Positions 1 to 11,637 of a stretch of DNA of 28,252 nucleotides are shown here, piece after piece. Below the pieces are notes generated by a model, which did not search any database, was not told the DNA's origin, and worked only from the letters and a program-made list of their open reading frames with translations. The stretch covers positions 47,446 through 75,697 of the forward strand of contig BFEA01000152.1 of NCBI GenBank assembly GCA_003427395.1. The letters are read 5' to 3'. A program made the translations under genes and the position numbers. The stretch's first letter is position 1; every line of letters starts with the position of its first letter. This stretch comes from Chara braunii (lineage: Eukaryota > Streptophyta > Charophyceae > Charales > Characeae).

Positions 1-830
1 AACTAGTCACATGCTTGTGTTTTCATTAGTCACACTCATGCTTTGTCCATTCTTGCACTTGGTGATAGTTCGATTTTTCCTTGGCTGTTCAACTTGTCAC
101 ATGCTTATGTTTTTCCTAGTCTCACCCATGCCTTGTTCATTCTTGCACTTGATGTTAACCCGATTCTTCTTTGGTTGTTCAACTTGTCACATACATGCGC
201 TTTCCCTAGTCACATTCGTGCTTTGACCGTTCTCGCAATTGGTGTTAGTCCGGTTCTTCTTTGGCTGTTCAACTGTCACATGCACACGTTTTCACTAGTC
301 ACTCTCATGCTTTGTCCATTCTTGCACTTGGTGTTAGTCCGGTTCTTCATTGGCTGTTCAACTTGTCACATGCTTATGTTTTCCTTAGTCCCACTCATGC
401 TTTGTCCATTCTTGCACTTGGTGTTAGTCCAGTTTTCATTTGTTGTTCAACTTGTCACATGCTTATGTTTTCCCTAGTCCCACTCATGCTTTGTCGCTTC
501 TTGCACTTGGTGTTAGTCCGGTTCTTCTTTGGTTGTTCAACTTGTCACATGTATATGTTCTTCCTAGTCGCCCTCATGCTTTGTCTGCTCTTGCACTTGG
601 TGTTAGTCCGGTTCTTCTTTGGCTAATAAACCTCTCACATGTATGTGTTCTCCCTAGTCACACTCGTGCTTTGTCTGTTCTTGTACTTGGTGTTAGTCCG
701 GTTCTTCTTTGGCTGTTCAACTTGTCACATGCATGTGTTTTCCATAGTCGTGTTCGGACTCCGTCCATTCTTGCACTTGGTGTTAGTTTGGTTCTTCCTA
801 GGCTAATCAAATTGTCACATACATGACCTT
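1..830. repeat. 90-bp minisatellite array, about 9 to 10 copies, truncated by the left edge
   Basis: The landmark CACATG (CACATA in a few copies) recurs at about 8, 98, 188, 277, 367, 456, 546, 636, 726 and 816, a period of 90 bp with two 89-bp steps. Each unit also carries the phrases CATGCTTTGTC, TTGCACTTGGTGTTAGTCC and GGTTCTTCTTTGGCTG. Because 90 is a multiple of three, overlapping plus-strand frames stay open with a 30-residue repeat, but the 89-bp steps move the frame, so I do not read it as protein-coding. The array continues out of the window to the left and decays after about 820. Confidence 0.93.
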
Positions 831-992
831 GCAAGACCCCCCTTATTTGTGATGTCAAACCCCTACTCCCACTTGCCGTAAGGGCATGTAGGGATATGTG
901 TGGTATTTGTTCCTGGTCTCGTGTTCTCTGATTGAGTCCCCGTCTGCCCCCTGTGCTCTAATCGAACACGGTAAGCAGAAGGTAGGTAGGAG
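831..992. other. Anonymous unique sequence
   Basis: Short stretch between the 90-bp array and the triplet repeat. No motif, RNA gene or convincing coding frame was seen. Confidence 0.5.
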
Positions 993-1092
993 GCTGGTGC
1001 TGCTGTTGCTGCTACTGATAATGTTGTTGTTGTTGAGAACTGCTGCTGTTGTTGCTGATGATTGGCCAGGCCAGGCTGCTGCTGCTGCTGAG
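993..1092. repeat. Imperfect CTG/TTG triplet repeat
   Basis: The stretch is a mix of CTG, TTG and GCT triplets interrupted by short unique bases. On the minus strand it reads as runs of glutamine in open frames of about 100 codons (1183-863 and 1314-1012). Those frames have no recognisable domain outside the Gln runs, so a poly-Gln protein is possible but not supported. Confidence 0.75.
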
Positions 1093-1235
1093 AACCGTTA
1101 GCTGGTCTCCCGGAGCAAAGGCCGGTCCGGAAAACGCTAAGGTACCGGTGTGGCCCGGGGGCGTCGGTGGCCAACACCGCCAAAATAGGGGTATGAGGGT
1201 TGTGACTTCACAGACCCCATATCCTAGGCATAGAT

Positions 1236-1264
1236 AGATGGCCTGCAAAATCTGCAGGCCATCT
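1236..1264. repeat. Perfect inverted repeat, 12-bp stem with 5-nt loop
   Basis: AGATGGCCTGCA at 1236-1247 is exactly complementary to TGCAGGCCATCT at 1253-1264, with the loop AAATC between. There is no T-run after it and no adjacent gene, so a terminator role is not supported. Its centre CTGCAAAATCTG is also the core of the 35-bp tandem repeat about 280 bp downstream. Confidence 0.85.
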
Positions 1265-1525
1265 GAGTCCAATTTCCTGCAAAAACGGAAAATGGACTTC
1301 CTCGAACTGTTCACTCAGAACCCAGACAATGCCCGAAAACGGCAAGTAGGGGCAAACAGCGATAGAATGAAACCAAACTTTATGGAGGTCTTCCATAGAG
1401 TATAGACAGATGGCCCACCAAGTTACGTGGGCTTCCGACACAGTTTGGTCCACCAAACGCCGGATTGGATTTCTCGGCTCTCTCTCCTCTAGGAAAACCG
1501 ACAAAAATCTGCAAAAATCTGCCTT
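1265..1525. other. Unique sequence between hairpin and 35-bp array
   Basis: No gene is supported here. Minus-strand frames that cross this stretch (1765-1208, 1700-1380) are kept open mainly by the neighbouring tandem repeat. Scattered CTGCAAAA words at 1277 and 1509-1525 look like decayed relatives of the 35-bp unit. Confidence 0.5.
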
Positions 1526-1677
1526 TTCTGCAAAATCTGTGTTTTTCTGTAAACTGTGGGTTCTGCAAAATCTGTGTTTTTTTGTAAACTGTGGGTTCTG
1601 CAAAATCTGTGTTTTTTTGTAAACTGTGGGTTCTGCAAAATCTGTGTTTTTTGCAATCGACGTTTCTGCAAATCTGG
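1526..1677. repeat. 35-bp tandem repeat, three full copies and a degenerate fourth
   Basis: Units lie at 1526-1560, 1561-1595 and 1596-1630, each starting TTCTGCAAAATCTGTG and ending GTAAACTGTGGG. A partial copy follows at 1631-1653 and a further decayed TTCTGCAAATCTGGG at 1663-1677. Copies 2 and 3 appear identical, and copy 1 differs by one base in the T-run, so the expansion is recent. The period is not a multiple of three, so the minus-strand Phe/Cys/Arg-rich reading cycles through frames and is unlikely to be protein. Confidence 0.93.
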
Positions 1678-1809
1678 GACAACTGTAAGCCCGTGCGCAA
1701 ACTGCGAAACCAAGTATCCCAGGGCGTCCGGGCCCGGGGAAAACCCTAGGTAGACAGGCGCGCACTTAGAAGTAGGGGGAAGCGCTGGACCACCCCACAC
1801 CTCACTTTA

Positions 1810-2275
1810 TCCTTCCTCCTCCATCTCCTTCACTCATCCACCATTGCCATTCACCTCACTTCACCCTCCTCCGCCATCTCCTTCACCCATCCACCATAGC
1901 CACCACCCCACTTCACCTTCCTCCTCCATTTCCTTCACCCATCCGTTGTAGCCACCACCCCACTTCACCTTCCTCGTCCATCACTTTCACCCATCCACCA
2001 TAACCATCCACCTCGCTTCGCCTTTCTCCTCCATCACCGTCATCCATCCGCCATAGCCACCACCTCACTTCATCTTCCTCCTCCCATCTCCTTCACCCGT
2101 TCGCCATAACCACCACCTCACTCCACCTTCCTCCTCCATCACCGTCACCCATCCGCCATAGCCACCACCACACTTCATCTTCCTCCTCCATCACCTTCAC
2201 CCATCCACCATAGTCATCCACCACGCTTCTTCTTCCTCCTCCGCCTCTTTCACCCATCCGCCATAGCCGACCGCT
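1810..2275. repeat. C-rich tandem repeat of about 53 bp, about 9 diverged copies
   Basis: The phrase CCTCCTCCATC or a close relative recurs roughly every 52 to 54 bp from about 1815 to about 2238. It is followed in each unit by TTCACCCATCCNCCATAGCCACCAC and then CTTCA. Copies differ by several substitutions, so this array is older than the 35-bp one upstream. No coding frame is conserved across it. Confidence 0.85.
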
Positions 2276-2371
2276 TCAACCCGCGCCCTGTAGAAAAGAG
2301 GAGGGGTGGATAGGTGGGCCTCAAGTAGGATGGTAGGACAATTAGGGGACAAAACTTGATTAAGCATAGGG

Positions 2372-3960
<1,589 letters not shown>

Positions 3961-4012
3961 TATTGTTGTTCTTGTTGTTGTTGTTGCCATTGCAATTCTT
4001 GTTAGTATTGTT

Positions 4013-4054
<42 letters not shown>

Positions 4055-4058
4055 ATTG
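3961..4058. repeat. (TTG)n triplet repeat
   Basis: An interrupted run of TTG triplets becomes pure from about 4014 to 4054. On the plus strand it gives a poly-Val stretch inside an otherwise featureless 273-codon frame; on the minus strand it would read as poly-Asn or poly-Thr. The repeat itself is certain; any coding role is not. Confidence 0.9.
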
Positions 4059-4073
4059 ATATCGTTACTGTGG

Positions 4074-4680
4074 TTATTCAGTTGCTTTTGTTTTTTCGGT
4101 TATTATCATCACAGCTGTCGCAGTTGCCATTATCCCCAGTTCCATGTCCCTCTCGCCTGCCTCGCCTGCCTCATGTAGTTGTACTTGTTGTCGCTGTTGT
4201 CTTCCCGCAGCCACCGTCGTTGGCATTTGCTCCAACTCCACCTCCCACTCTCCTTCCTCCCACACTCCTGCCTGGTCTCGGATACCCTGAAGCGGATGGG
4301 AGTCGATGTCAACACCGACACTCTCATCGTCAATCATCAGGTTTTCCCACCACCCGCTGGCACCGACACTCTCATCATCACTCCGCAGGTCTCCCCACCA
4401 CCCGTCCAGCCCCCCCTTATGTTCATCTTTGTCCCACAGTGACACGCAGTTTCCCGGTTCCTCTCATTTTCAATTTCCCTATCTACGCAGACTGCGCACA
4501 TATTTGCATAGTAAATGACCACGTCCTCCTCATCTTGCCCACCATCCTCTACATGCCAAACATCGGTATCAACACCAAAAGGCGTATCTCCATGTTGTAG
4601 CTCCCCCACCAGGTCGATCGCTAACCCAGATAGTTGTGCCCTATACGTTTTCTCATCAATCTCACGGTTAGCGCTACCCC
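4074..4680 (-). pseudogene. Possible acidic-protein coding fragment, function unknown, two frames
   Basis: I do not recognise this protein. On the minus strand an ATG-less frame opens after a TGA near 4690. It reads with protein-like composition (segments such as IDEKTYRAQLSGLAIDLVGE and a CAVC pair) to about 4460. The next frame then carries on with VSLWDKDEHKGG and two tandem 16-residue units, GWWGDLRSDDESVGAS and GWWENLMIDDESVGVD, before a Gln/Glu-rich tail and a stop at 4074. The 16-residue repeat is a 48-bp direct repeat in the DNA, near 4313 and 4361. The frame change near 4440-4460 could be an intron boundary, a frameshift or chance. Acidic residues and paired tryptophans make a real protein plausible, but no homolog is known to me and there is no start codon. 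Confidence is low. Confidence 0.3.
4313..4408. repeat. 48-bp imperfect direct repeat, two copies
   Basis: CACCGACACTCTCATC occurs at 4313 and again at 4361, each followed about 30 bp later by CCCACCACCCG. The 48-bp spacing equals 16 codons, so the duplication preserves the reading frame of the minus-strand acidic fragment that contains it. Confidence 0.85.
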
Positions 4681-5199
4681 TGCCCGCGCGTCACAGTCGT
4701 TCATGTCACCAACAACAACTGCTACGTGGCCAATCAAGAAGCCACGCGCGTATGTCGGGCGCGCGCACAGACCTAGCAGCTGAGGAGCTCCTCTCCCCAA
4801 GCGCTAGTCTAGTCGGCAGAACCGGGCCTGACCGGTCTGCCGGTATCAGGGCGCTAGCGTTAGCGCAGCTCCCCCTAGTTCCCATCGCCCGATATAGTAA
4901 GGTCTTCAAACAGCACAGTTGTGAGTGTGCATGTGAGTGGGTTGTGTGTGGTGTGTGGTGTGTGGGAGAGTCTTAAGCAGATGTTACGCTAAGGAAGCAT
5001 AACGATGAGATAGGTAGGGGTGGGTGGTGGGTCCTGTGAGCACCTACAAGGGAAAAAAGAATAAAAAAGATACCGTCATTGAATTGTCCAGCACAGGTAA
5101 TTCAGACTTATTTCATTATGTTCACCACGTTGCGTCTGGATGTGAACTCTGGTCTGCATCAACAGTTCATTGGTGTCGTTGAGCTAAGATTGGGTCGGA
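4681..5199. other. Intergenic sequence with two small inverted repeats
   Basis: No gene supported. An 11-bp stem with a one-base bulge and a 6-nt loop spans 4814-4842 (CGGCAGA and TCTGCCG arms). A second palindrome, GCGCTAGCGTTAGCGC, lies at 4851-4866. A GT-rich stretch follows at 4920-4970. The plus-strand frame 4515-4976 crosses all of this without any domain and is taken as chance. Confidence 0.5.
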
Positions 5200-5655
5200 A
5201 CAGGTTCTGGGGATATACGAGGGAACAGAGGATTGTCAGCTCTCAGATTACCATACAACACAAGGTCAATAGATTCTCAGGGTTGGCTATCCTCACGTAG
5301 CTTAGGGTTGGAGCTGGCATAGCAGTTCCTTAGTATGGGATGCCAGGGGTGTCAGAAGATACTGCACCTTACTGCGGGGCCGAACGGACTCCAGGGATAT
5401 ACAAGGGAACAAAGGATCCCCAAATCTCTACCATCACACTATAGAACAACGATTCACATGCTACCACTACACAGTAGATAAATTCAGTCCATAACTAATG
5501 ACTAAGGGTTGGCTATCCTCCTAGTGCGTAGCACAGGGTTGAGGCTGGCATAGAAGTTCCTTAGTACGGGATGTCGGGGATGTCAGGAGATACTGCACCT
5601 TACCGTGGGGTCGGAACGAGCTCCAGGGACATACGAGGGAACATAGGATTATCAA
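5200..5655. repeat. Imperfect tandem repeat, three copies with 184- and 232-bp spacing
   Basis: The phrase GGATATACGAGGGAACA (with small changes) occurs at 5211, 5395 and 5627. The phrase AGGGTTGGCTATCCTC occurs at 5279 and 5505, followed in both copies by GCTGGCATAG, GTTCCTTAGTA, GGGATG and GATACTGCACCTTAC. The first copy is partial. Between the shared blocks lie less conserved, indel-rich spacers. No frame is conserved. Confidence 0.85.
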
Positions 5656-6635
5656 CTATCTATCATCACCACACAATAGAGTATTGGAATAAAGTACCTA
5701 TTGGACTTATAGAAATATGGCTAGTCCTAGCCCCCGAAGTACCCGTGCGGCAAGGCTCATACGTTTATGCTTCGATCAAGACTGAATAGAGTAAGTAGGG
5801 TTATACTTGGTCCAGTATTCGCGACCACTGTCTAGTCATGTCATCTCCGTCTGTAATAGATTTTAAGGTGATGGTCCTTGGAGGATAAGGTAGGACCGTG
5901 GAAGTAGAGGTGCACCAGGGGAAACTACGAAAGTGGTAGGTTGGAAGGAAAGTTTCATAGGAATATTGCATGACCAAGTGTCAAAGGCACCCCTTACATG
6001 TCTAAAAATTCAACCTCTTGTTGGTATACAAACATTTCTGGGGTGGCCTCCAGCAACACGACTGACCGGCCTAGGCAGACCCCGCACAAATAAAAATCCT
6101 TTGGGTGGGGCCTTATCTGGATATCCAGACCTGGACACCAAGACCGGGTCAGTCTGGTGGGCATCTGTACGATCAGGTCGTTATCATGATATATATGTGC
6201 TCATATATATCGTCATAGAGAACTGACTGAATATATATATATATATATAGTTTCCTGATGAGTCATAGAAACTCCAATGAAACAGTTTTCCACAGCCCCT
6301 CGTTTGTTGTCGTCTTCTCCTTGACTGTCGACGGTCTACCGAGCAGTTCTGTTTGACGACATATATATATACTAACCAAGCATCCGCGGTTCATGTGGTT
6401 CGAGCCATGCCCGCAGAAATAAGAAGTGTTGTAGGCAACCTGACACAAACCACTCGCATAAACAAAGACAAACTTAAAAAAAAAATAAAAAAAAATCATA
6501 GGGTAATAAAGAATAGTCTAAAGCTAGCTACAAAGTCGGAGTTTAATTGGCGAATAACTAAGCGTATGTGGTATGGGCGGTGTGGGCGGTGAGGGTTGTG
6601 CCCGCAACCAAAACTATTGAAACGGTAAAGAAAGA
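5656..6635. other. AT-richer anonymous flank of the satellite
   Basis: No gene supported. Visible items are a 14-bp palindrome TCTGGATATCCAGA at 6116-6129, AT dinucleotide runs at 6191-6212, 6232-6249 and 6360-6370, and an A-rich stretch at 6475-6495. A CTGATGAG...GAAAC string near 6255 was examined as a hammerhead ribozyme and rejected. The plus-strand frame 5933-6226 has no recognisable content. Confidence 0.5.
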
Positions 6636-9600
6636 ACCGTAGAGTAAAGGAAAGTGCCGAAGAGTGTCATAAAATAGAGTAGAGTGTCGTATAGTAGAGT
6701 GTCGTAGAGTAGAGTATCGTAAAGTAGAGTATCGTAAAGTAGAGTACAGTAGAGTAGAGAAGAGTAAAATAAAATAGAGTATAGTAGAGTAGAGTAGAGT
6801 AGAGTATAGCAGAGTAGAGTGGAGTAGAGTAGAGTAGAGTAGAGTAAAGTAGAGTAGAGTAGAGTAGAGTAGAGTAAAGTAGAGTAGAGTAGAGTAGAGT
6901 AGAGTAGATTAGAGTAGAGTAGAGTGTTGTAGAATAATCTTATAGAGAGTGTAAGAGAACAGAGAAGAAAAGATAGAGTAGTTTACAGCAGAATCTTATA
7001 GAATGTCATAGAGTGTCGTAAAGTAGAGTACATTTGAGTACAGTAGAATACAATGGAGTACAGTACAGTACAGTAGAGTATTGTAGAGGAGAGGAGAGTG
7101 TCGTAGAGTAGAGTGTCGTATAGTAGAATGTCGTATAGTAGAGTATCGTAGAGTAGAGTGAACTAGAGTTGGGTGTCACAGAGAGGAGTAGAGTATCGTA
7201 GAGTGTCGTTGAGTAGATTACAGTAGTGTGTCGTAGAGAAGCGTAAAACGTCATAAAGTATCGTAGAGTAAAGTAGAGTAGTGTAGAAAAAAGTGTCGTA
7301 CAGTAGAGCAGTGTAGAGTAGAGTGTCGAGGAGTAAAGAAAAATAAAGTAGAGTGTCATAGAGTAGAGAAGAGTAGTGTGTCGTAGAGTAGAGTAAAGTA
7401 GAGTATCGTAAAAAAGATTATCGTACATTAAAGTAATGTAGAGTAGACTGTCGAGAACTAAAGTAAAGTAAAGTGTCATAGAGTAAAGAAGACTAGTCTG
7501 TCGTAGAGTGTCATAGAATAGAATGTCATAAACTGTCGTAAAGTAGAGTAGGGTAGAATAGAGTACAATAGAGAAGAGTGTCGTAGATTGGAGTAGAGTA
7601 CAAATTCGTAGAACAAAGTATCCTAGAGTATCGTACAATATAGTAGAGTAGAGTAGAGTACAGTGTCTTTGAGTAGAGTAAAGTCTTTTGGAGTAGAGTG
7701 TCGTAGAGTAGAGTGTTGTAGAGTAGAGTGTTGTAGAGCACAGTGTTGCAGAGTAAAGTAGACCAAAGTAGAGTAGAGTAGAGTGCCTCAAAGTAAATTG
7801 TTATGGAGTAGAGTAGAGTGTTGTAGATTGTCGCAGAGTAGAGTGTTGTCGAGTAGAGTGTTGTAAAGTAGAGTGGAGTAGAGTAGAGTAGAGTACAATA
7901 AAGTACAGTGGAGTAGAGTGTGGTAGAGTGGTATAGAGTAGAGTACAGTACAGTGTCATAGAGTAGAGTATAGTGTCATAAACTAGAGTAGAGTGTCGTA
8001 AAGTGTCGTAGAGTAGAGTATAGTAGAGTGTCGTAAAGGAGAGTAGAGTGTCGTACAGAAGAATAGACTTTCGTAGAGTAGAACATCATAAAGTATATTT
8101 TCGTGGAGTAGAGTATAGTAGAGTGCAGTAGAGTACATTCGAGTGTCATAGATTATCACAGAGTGTCGTCGAGTAGATTATTGTAGAGTGTCGTCGAGCA
8201 CAGTAAGTGTCGTAAAGTAGAGTAGAGTATCGTAGAGTACATTGTCTTAGATTAGATTAGAGTAGAGTAGAGTAAAGTAAAATAAAGTAGAGTTTAGTAG
8301 AGTAAAATAAAGTAGAGTAGAGTAGAGTAAAATAAAGTAGCATAGAGTAGAGTAAAATAAAGTAGAGTCAAGTAGAGTAGAATGTATTAGAGTAGAATGT
8401 ATTAGAGTAGAGTGTGGTAGAGAAGAGTGTCGTAGACTAGAGTAGAGTGTAGTAGAGTAGAGTTAAGTAAAGTAGAGTAGAGTAGAGTAAAGTAGAGTAG
8501 AGTTGAGTTGAGTTGAGTTGAGTTGAGTTGAGTAGAGTNGAGTAGAGTAGAGTAGAGTAGAGTTGAGTTGAGGAAAGTGCAGTAGAGTTGAGTAGAGTAA
8601 AGTAAAGTAGAGTAGAGTAGAGTACAATAGAGTAGAGTATGGTTGAGTAGTGTATCGTAGAGTATCGTAGAGTAGAGTAGAGTGAACTAGAGTAGAGTGT
8701 CACAGAGAGGAGTATAGTATCGTAGAGTGTCGTTGAGTAGTTTACTGTAGCGTGTCGTAGAGTAGAGAAGACTAGTGTGTTGTAGAGTGTCGAAGAATAG
8801 AGTGTCATAAATTGTCGTAAAGTAGAGTACAATACAGTACAGTACAGTAGAGTAAAGTGTTGTAGATTTGAGTAGAGTACAGTTTCATAGAAAAAAGTAT
8901 CCTAGAGTATCATACAATATAGTAGAGTGTCGAAGAGTAGAGTAGAGTACAGTGTCTTTGAGTAAAGTAAAGTCTTTTAGATTAGAGTGTCGTAGAGTAG
9001 AGTGTTGTAAAGTAGAGTGTAGTAGAGCACAGTGTTGCAGAGTAGAGTAAAGTGCCTCAAAGTAAACTGTTATGGAGTAGAGTAGAGTGTTGTAGATTGT
9101 CGCAGAGTAGAGTGTTCTATAGTAGAGTGTTGTAAAATAAAGTGGAGTAGAGTAGAGTACAGTAAAGCAGAGTGGAGTAGAGTAGAGTAGAGTGGCATGG
9201 AGTAGAGTACACTACAGTGTCATAGAATAGAGTAGAGTGTCATACACTAGAGTCGAGTGTCGTAAAGTGTCGTAGAGTAGAGTATAGTAGAGTGTCGTAG
9301 AGGAAAGTAAAGTGTCATACAAAAGAATAGAGTGTCGTAGAGTAAAATATCATAAAGTACATTGTCGTAAAGTAAAGTACAGTAGAGTGCAGTAGAGTAC
9401 AATAGAGTGTCATACAGTTGAGTATAATGTCATAGATTGCCACAAAGTGTCGTCGAGTAGATTATTGTAGAGTGTCGTAGAGCAGAGTGAGTGTCGTAAA
9501 GTAAAGTAGAGTATCGTAGAGTACATTGACTTAGAGTAGAGTAGAGTAGAGTAGAGTAAAATAAAGTAGAGTTAAGTAGAGTTAAGTAGAGTAAAATAAA

Positions 9601-11637
9601 GTAGAGTAGAGTAATGTAAAATAAAGTAGAATCAAGTATAGTAGAGTGTATTAGAGTAGAGTGTGGTAGAGAAGAGTGTCGTAGACTAGAGTAGAGTGTA
9701 GTAGAGTTTAGTAGAGTAGAGTGTCGTACAGTAGCGTACACTAGAGCGTCGTATAGTAGAGTAGAGTAGAGTGTCATATTGTAGGGTGAAGTGGGGGGGA
9801 GTAGAGTCAAGTAGAGTAGAGCAGGGTGTCGTAGTGTGTCGTAGAGTAGAGTAGAGCAGGGTGTCGTAGTGTGTCGTTGAGTAGAGTAGAGTAGAGTAGA
9901 GTTAAGTAGAGTTGAGTAGATTAGACAAGAGTAGAGTAGAGTAGAGTTCAATGTCATAGAATAAGATAGAGTGTCGTAGAGTGTCGTAGAATAGAGTAGA
10001 GTTGAGTTGATTTGATTTGAGTAGAGTAAAGTGGAGCGGAGTGGAGTGGAGCGGAGTGGAGTGGAGTGGAGTGGAGTAGAGTAAAGTAAAGTAAAGTAAA
10101 GTAGAGTACAATAGAGTAAAGTAGAGTAGAGTAGAGTAAAGTAGAGTAGAGTGGAGTGCCATAGAGTGTCGTAAAATAGAGAAGAGTGGATTGTTGTAGA
10201 ATGTAGTAGAATGTAGTAGAATGTAGTAGAGTAGAGTGAAGTAGAGAAGAATAGAGTGTCATAGAATGTTTTACAGTAGAGTAGCGTAGAGTAGAGTGTC
10301 GTGGAGTAAAGTATAATAGAGTGAAGTGTCATAGAGTAAAGTAGAGTAGAATAGAGTTTTGTAGAGAGCCGCGGAAGATCGTGAAGTGTCATAAAGTACT
10401 AAAGAGTGTCGTAGAGTAGAGTAGAGTAGAGCATTGCAGCGTTGCGTAGAGTGTCATAAAGTAGAGTAGAGTACAGTAGTCATAGAGTATCGTACAGTAG
10501 AGTGTCATAGACTATAGTAGAGTAGAGTAAAGTGTCTTTGAATAGAGTATAGTATAGTGTCATAGAGTATAGTAGAGTAGAGTGGAGTAGAGTGTCGCAG
10601 AGTAGAGTAAAATAGAGTAGAGTGTCGTAAAGTACAGTGTTGTATTTCAAAGTAGAGTATAGTGTCATTGAGTAGAGTAGGGTGTCGCAGAGTAGAGTAA
10701 AGTGTCGTTATGTAGAGGAGAATAGAGTAGAGTAGAGTGTTATTGAGTGTCGTAGTGTTGTAGTGTCGTTGAGTAGAGTAGAGTGGAGTAGAGTGGAGTA
10801 GAGTACAGTGTTGTAGAGTATAGTAGAGTGTCCTAGAGTGTCCTAGAGTGTCAAACAGTAGAGTAGGCTACAGTATCGTAGAGTAGAGTAGAGTGTTCTA
10901 CAATGTCGAAAAGTAGAATAAAGTATTGTAGCGTAGAGTAATGTGTTGTACAGTAGAGTAGAGTGTTGTAGAGTAGATCAGGGTATCAGAGAGTGTCGTA
11001 GAGTGTCGTAAAATAGAGTTTTGTGGAGTGAGAGTAGAGTAGAATGTAGTAGAGTAGAGTCACTAGAGTGTAATAGAGTAGAGTAGAGTAGAGTAGAGTA
11101 AAGTAAAGAATAGTGGGTAGAATAGCATAAAGTAGAGTGGAGTGGAGTAGAGTAGGGTAGAATAGAATAAAGTAGAGTGGAGTGGAGTAGAGTAGAGTAG
11201 AGTAGAGCAGAGTAGAGTAGAATAGAGGACAGTAGAGTAGAATAAAGTAGAGTAGAGTAAAGTTGAGTATAGTGGAGTGTCGTATAGTTTCGTAGAGTAG
11301 AGTAAAGTTTTGTAGAGTTTTGTAGAGTGTCATAGAACGTCGTAGAGTATTGTAGAGTATCATCGAGCACAGAAGAGTGTCGTAGAGTGTCGTAGAGTAG
11401 AGAGAGTGTTGTAGAGCAAAGTAGAGTAGTGTAGACTGTTATAGCGTAGAGTAGAGTAGACTAGAGTGGAGTTGAGAGTCATAGAATTGAGTAGAGCAGA
11501 GTAGAGTACAGTGTTGTAGAGTATAACAGAGTGTCCGTGAGTGTCGTAGAGTGTTCTAGAGTACAGTAGAGCAGAGGAGTAGAGTAGGGTGTCATAAGGT
11601 GTTGCGGAGGATAGTAGGGTAGACTGTCCTAGAGTGG
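6636..11637. repeat. Satellite higher-order unit 1, rearranged
   Basis: This unit ends at the shared junction phrase GGATTACAAT near 11638. It shares ordered landmarks with units 2 and 3, for example GTGTCACAGAGAGG, GTGTCTTTGAG, GTGTCGTCGAGTAGATTATTG and GGAGGATAGTAGGG. Three of these landmarks occur twice here (7173/8697, 7673/8952, 8163/9447), showing an internal duplication of roughly 1.3 to 1.5 kb. It lacks the segment around GCATAGCAAAATAG that units 2 and 3 carry. Confidence 0.8.
10031..10077. repeat. Homogenised GGAGT/GGAGC run inside the satellite
   Basis: About nine consecutive pentamers share A-to-G at the first position (GGAGT with some GGAGC). A short AAAGT run follows directly at about 10081-10100. 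A cluster of one variant in tandem points to local expansion of a single mutated monomer. Confidence 0.8.

Noticed and set aside
11-826. Plus-strand frames with a 30-residue repeat
   Set aside because: The 90-bp period keeps frames open by arithmetic. The two 89-bp steps change frame and three frames overlap, which is not expected of a selected protein.
1526-1677. CRISPR-like direct repeats
   Set aside because: The units are head-to-tail with no spacers, in a eukaryotic context.
6252-6285. Hammerhead ribozyme (CTGATGAG followed by GAAAC)
   Set aside because: The pieces between CTGATGA and GAAA cannot form stem II with the required closing pair. GAAAC pairs instead with the GTTTC just upstream, which is not the hammerhead fold.
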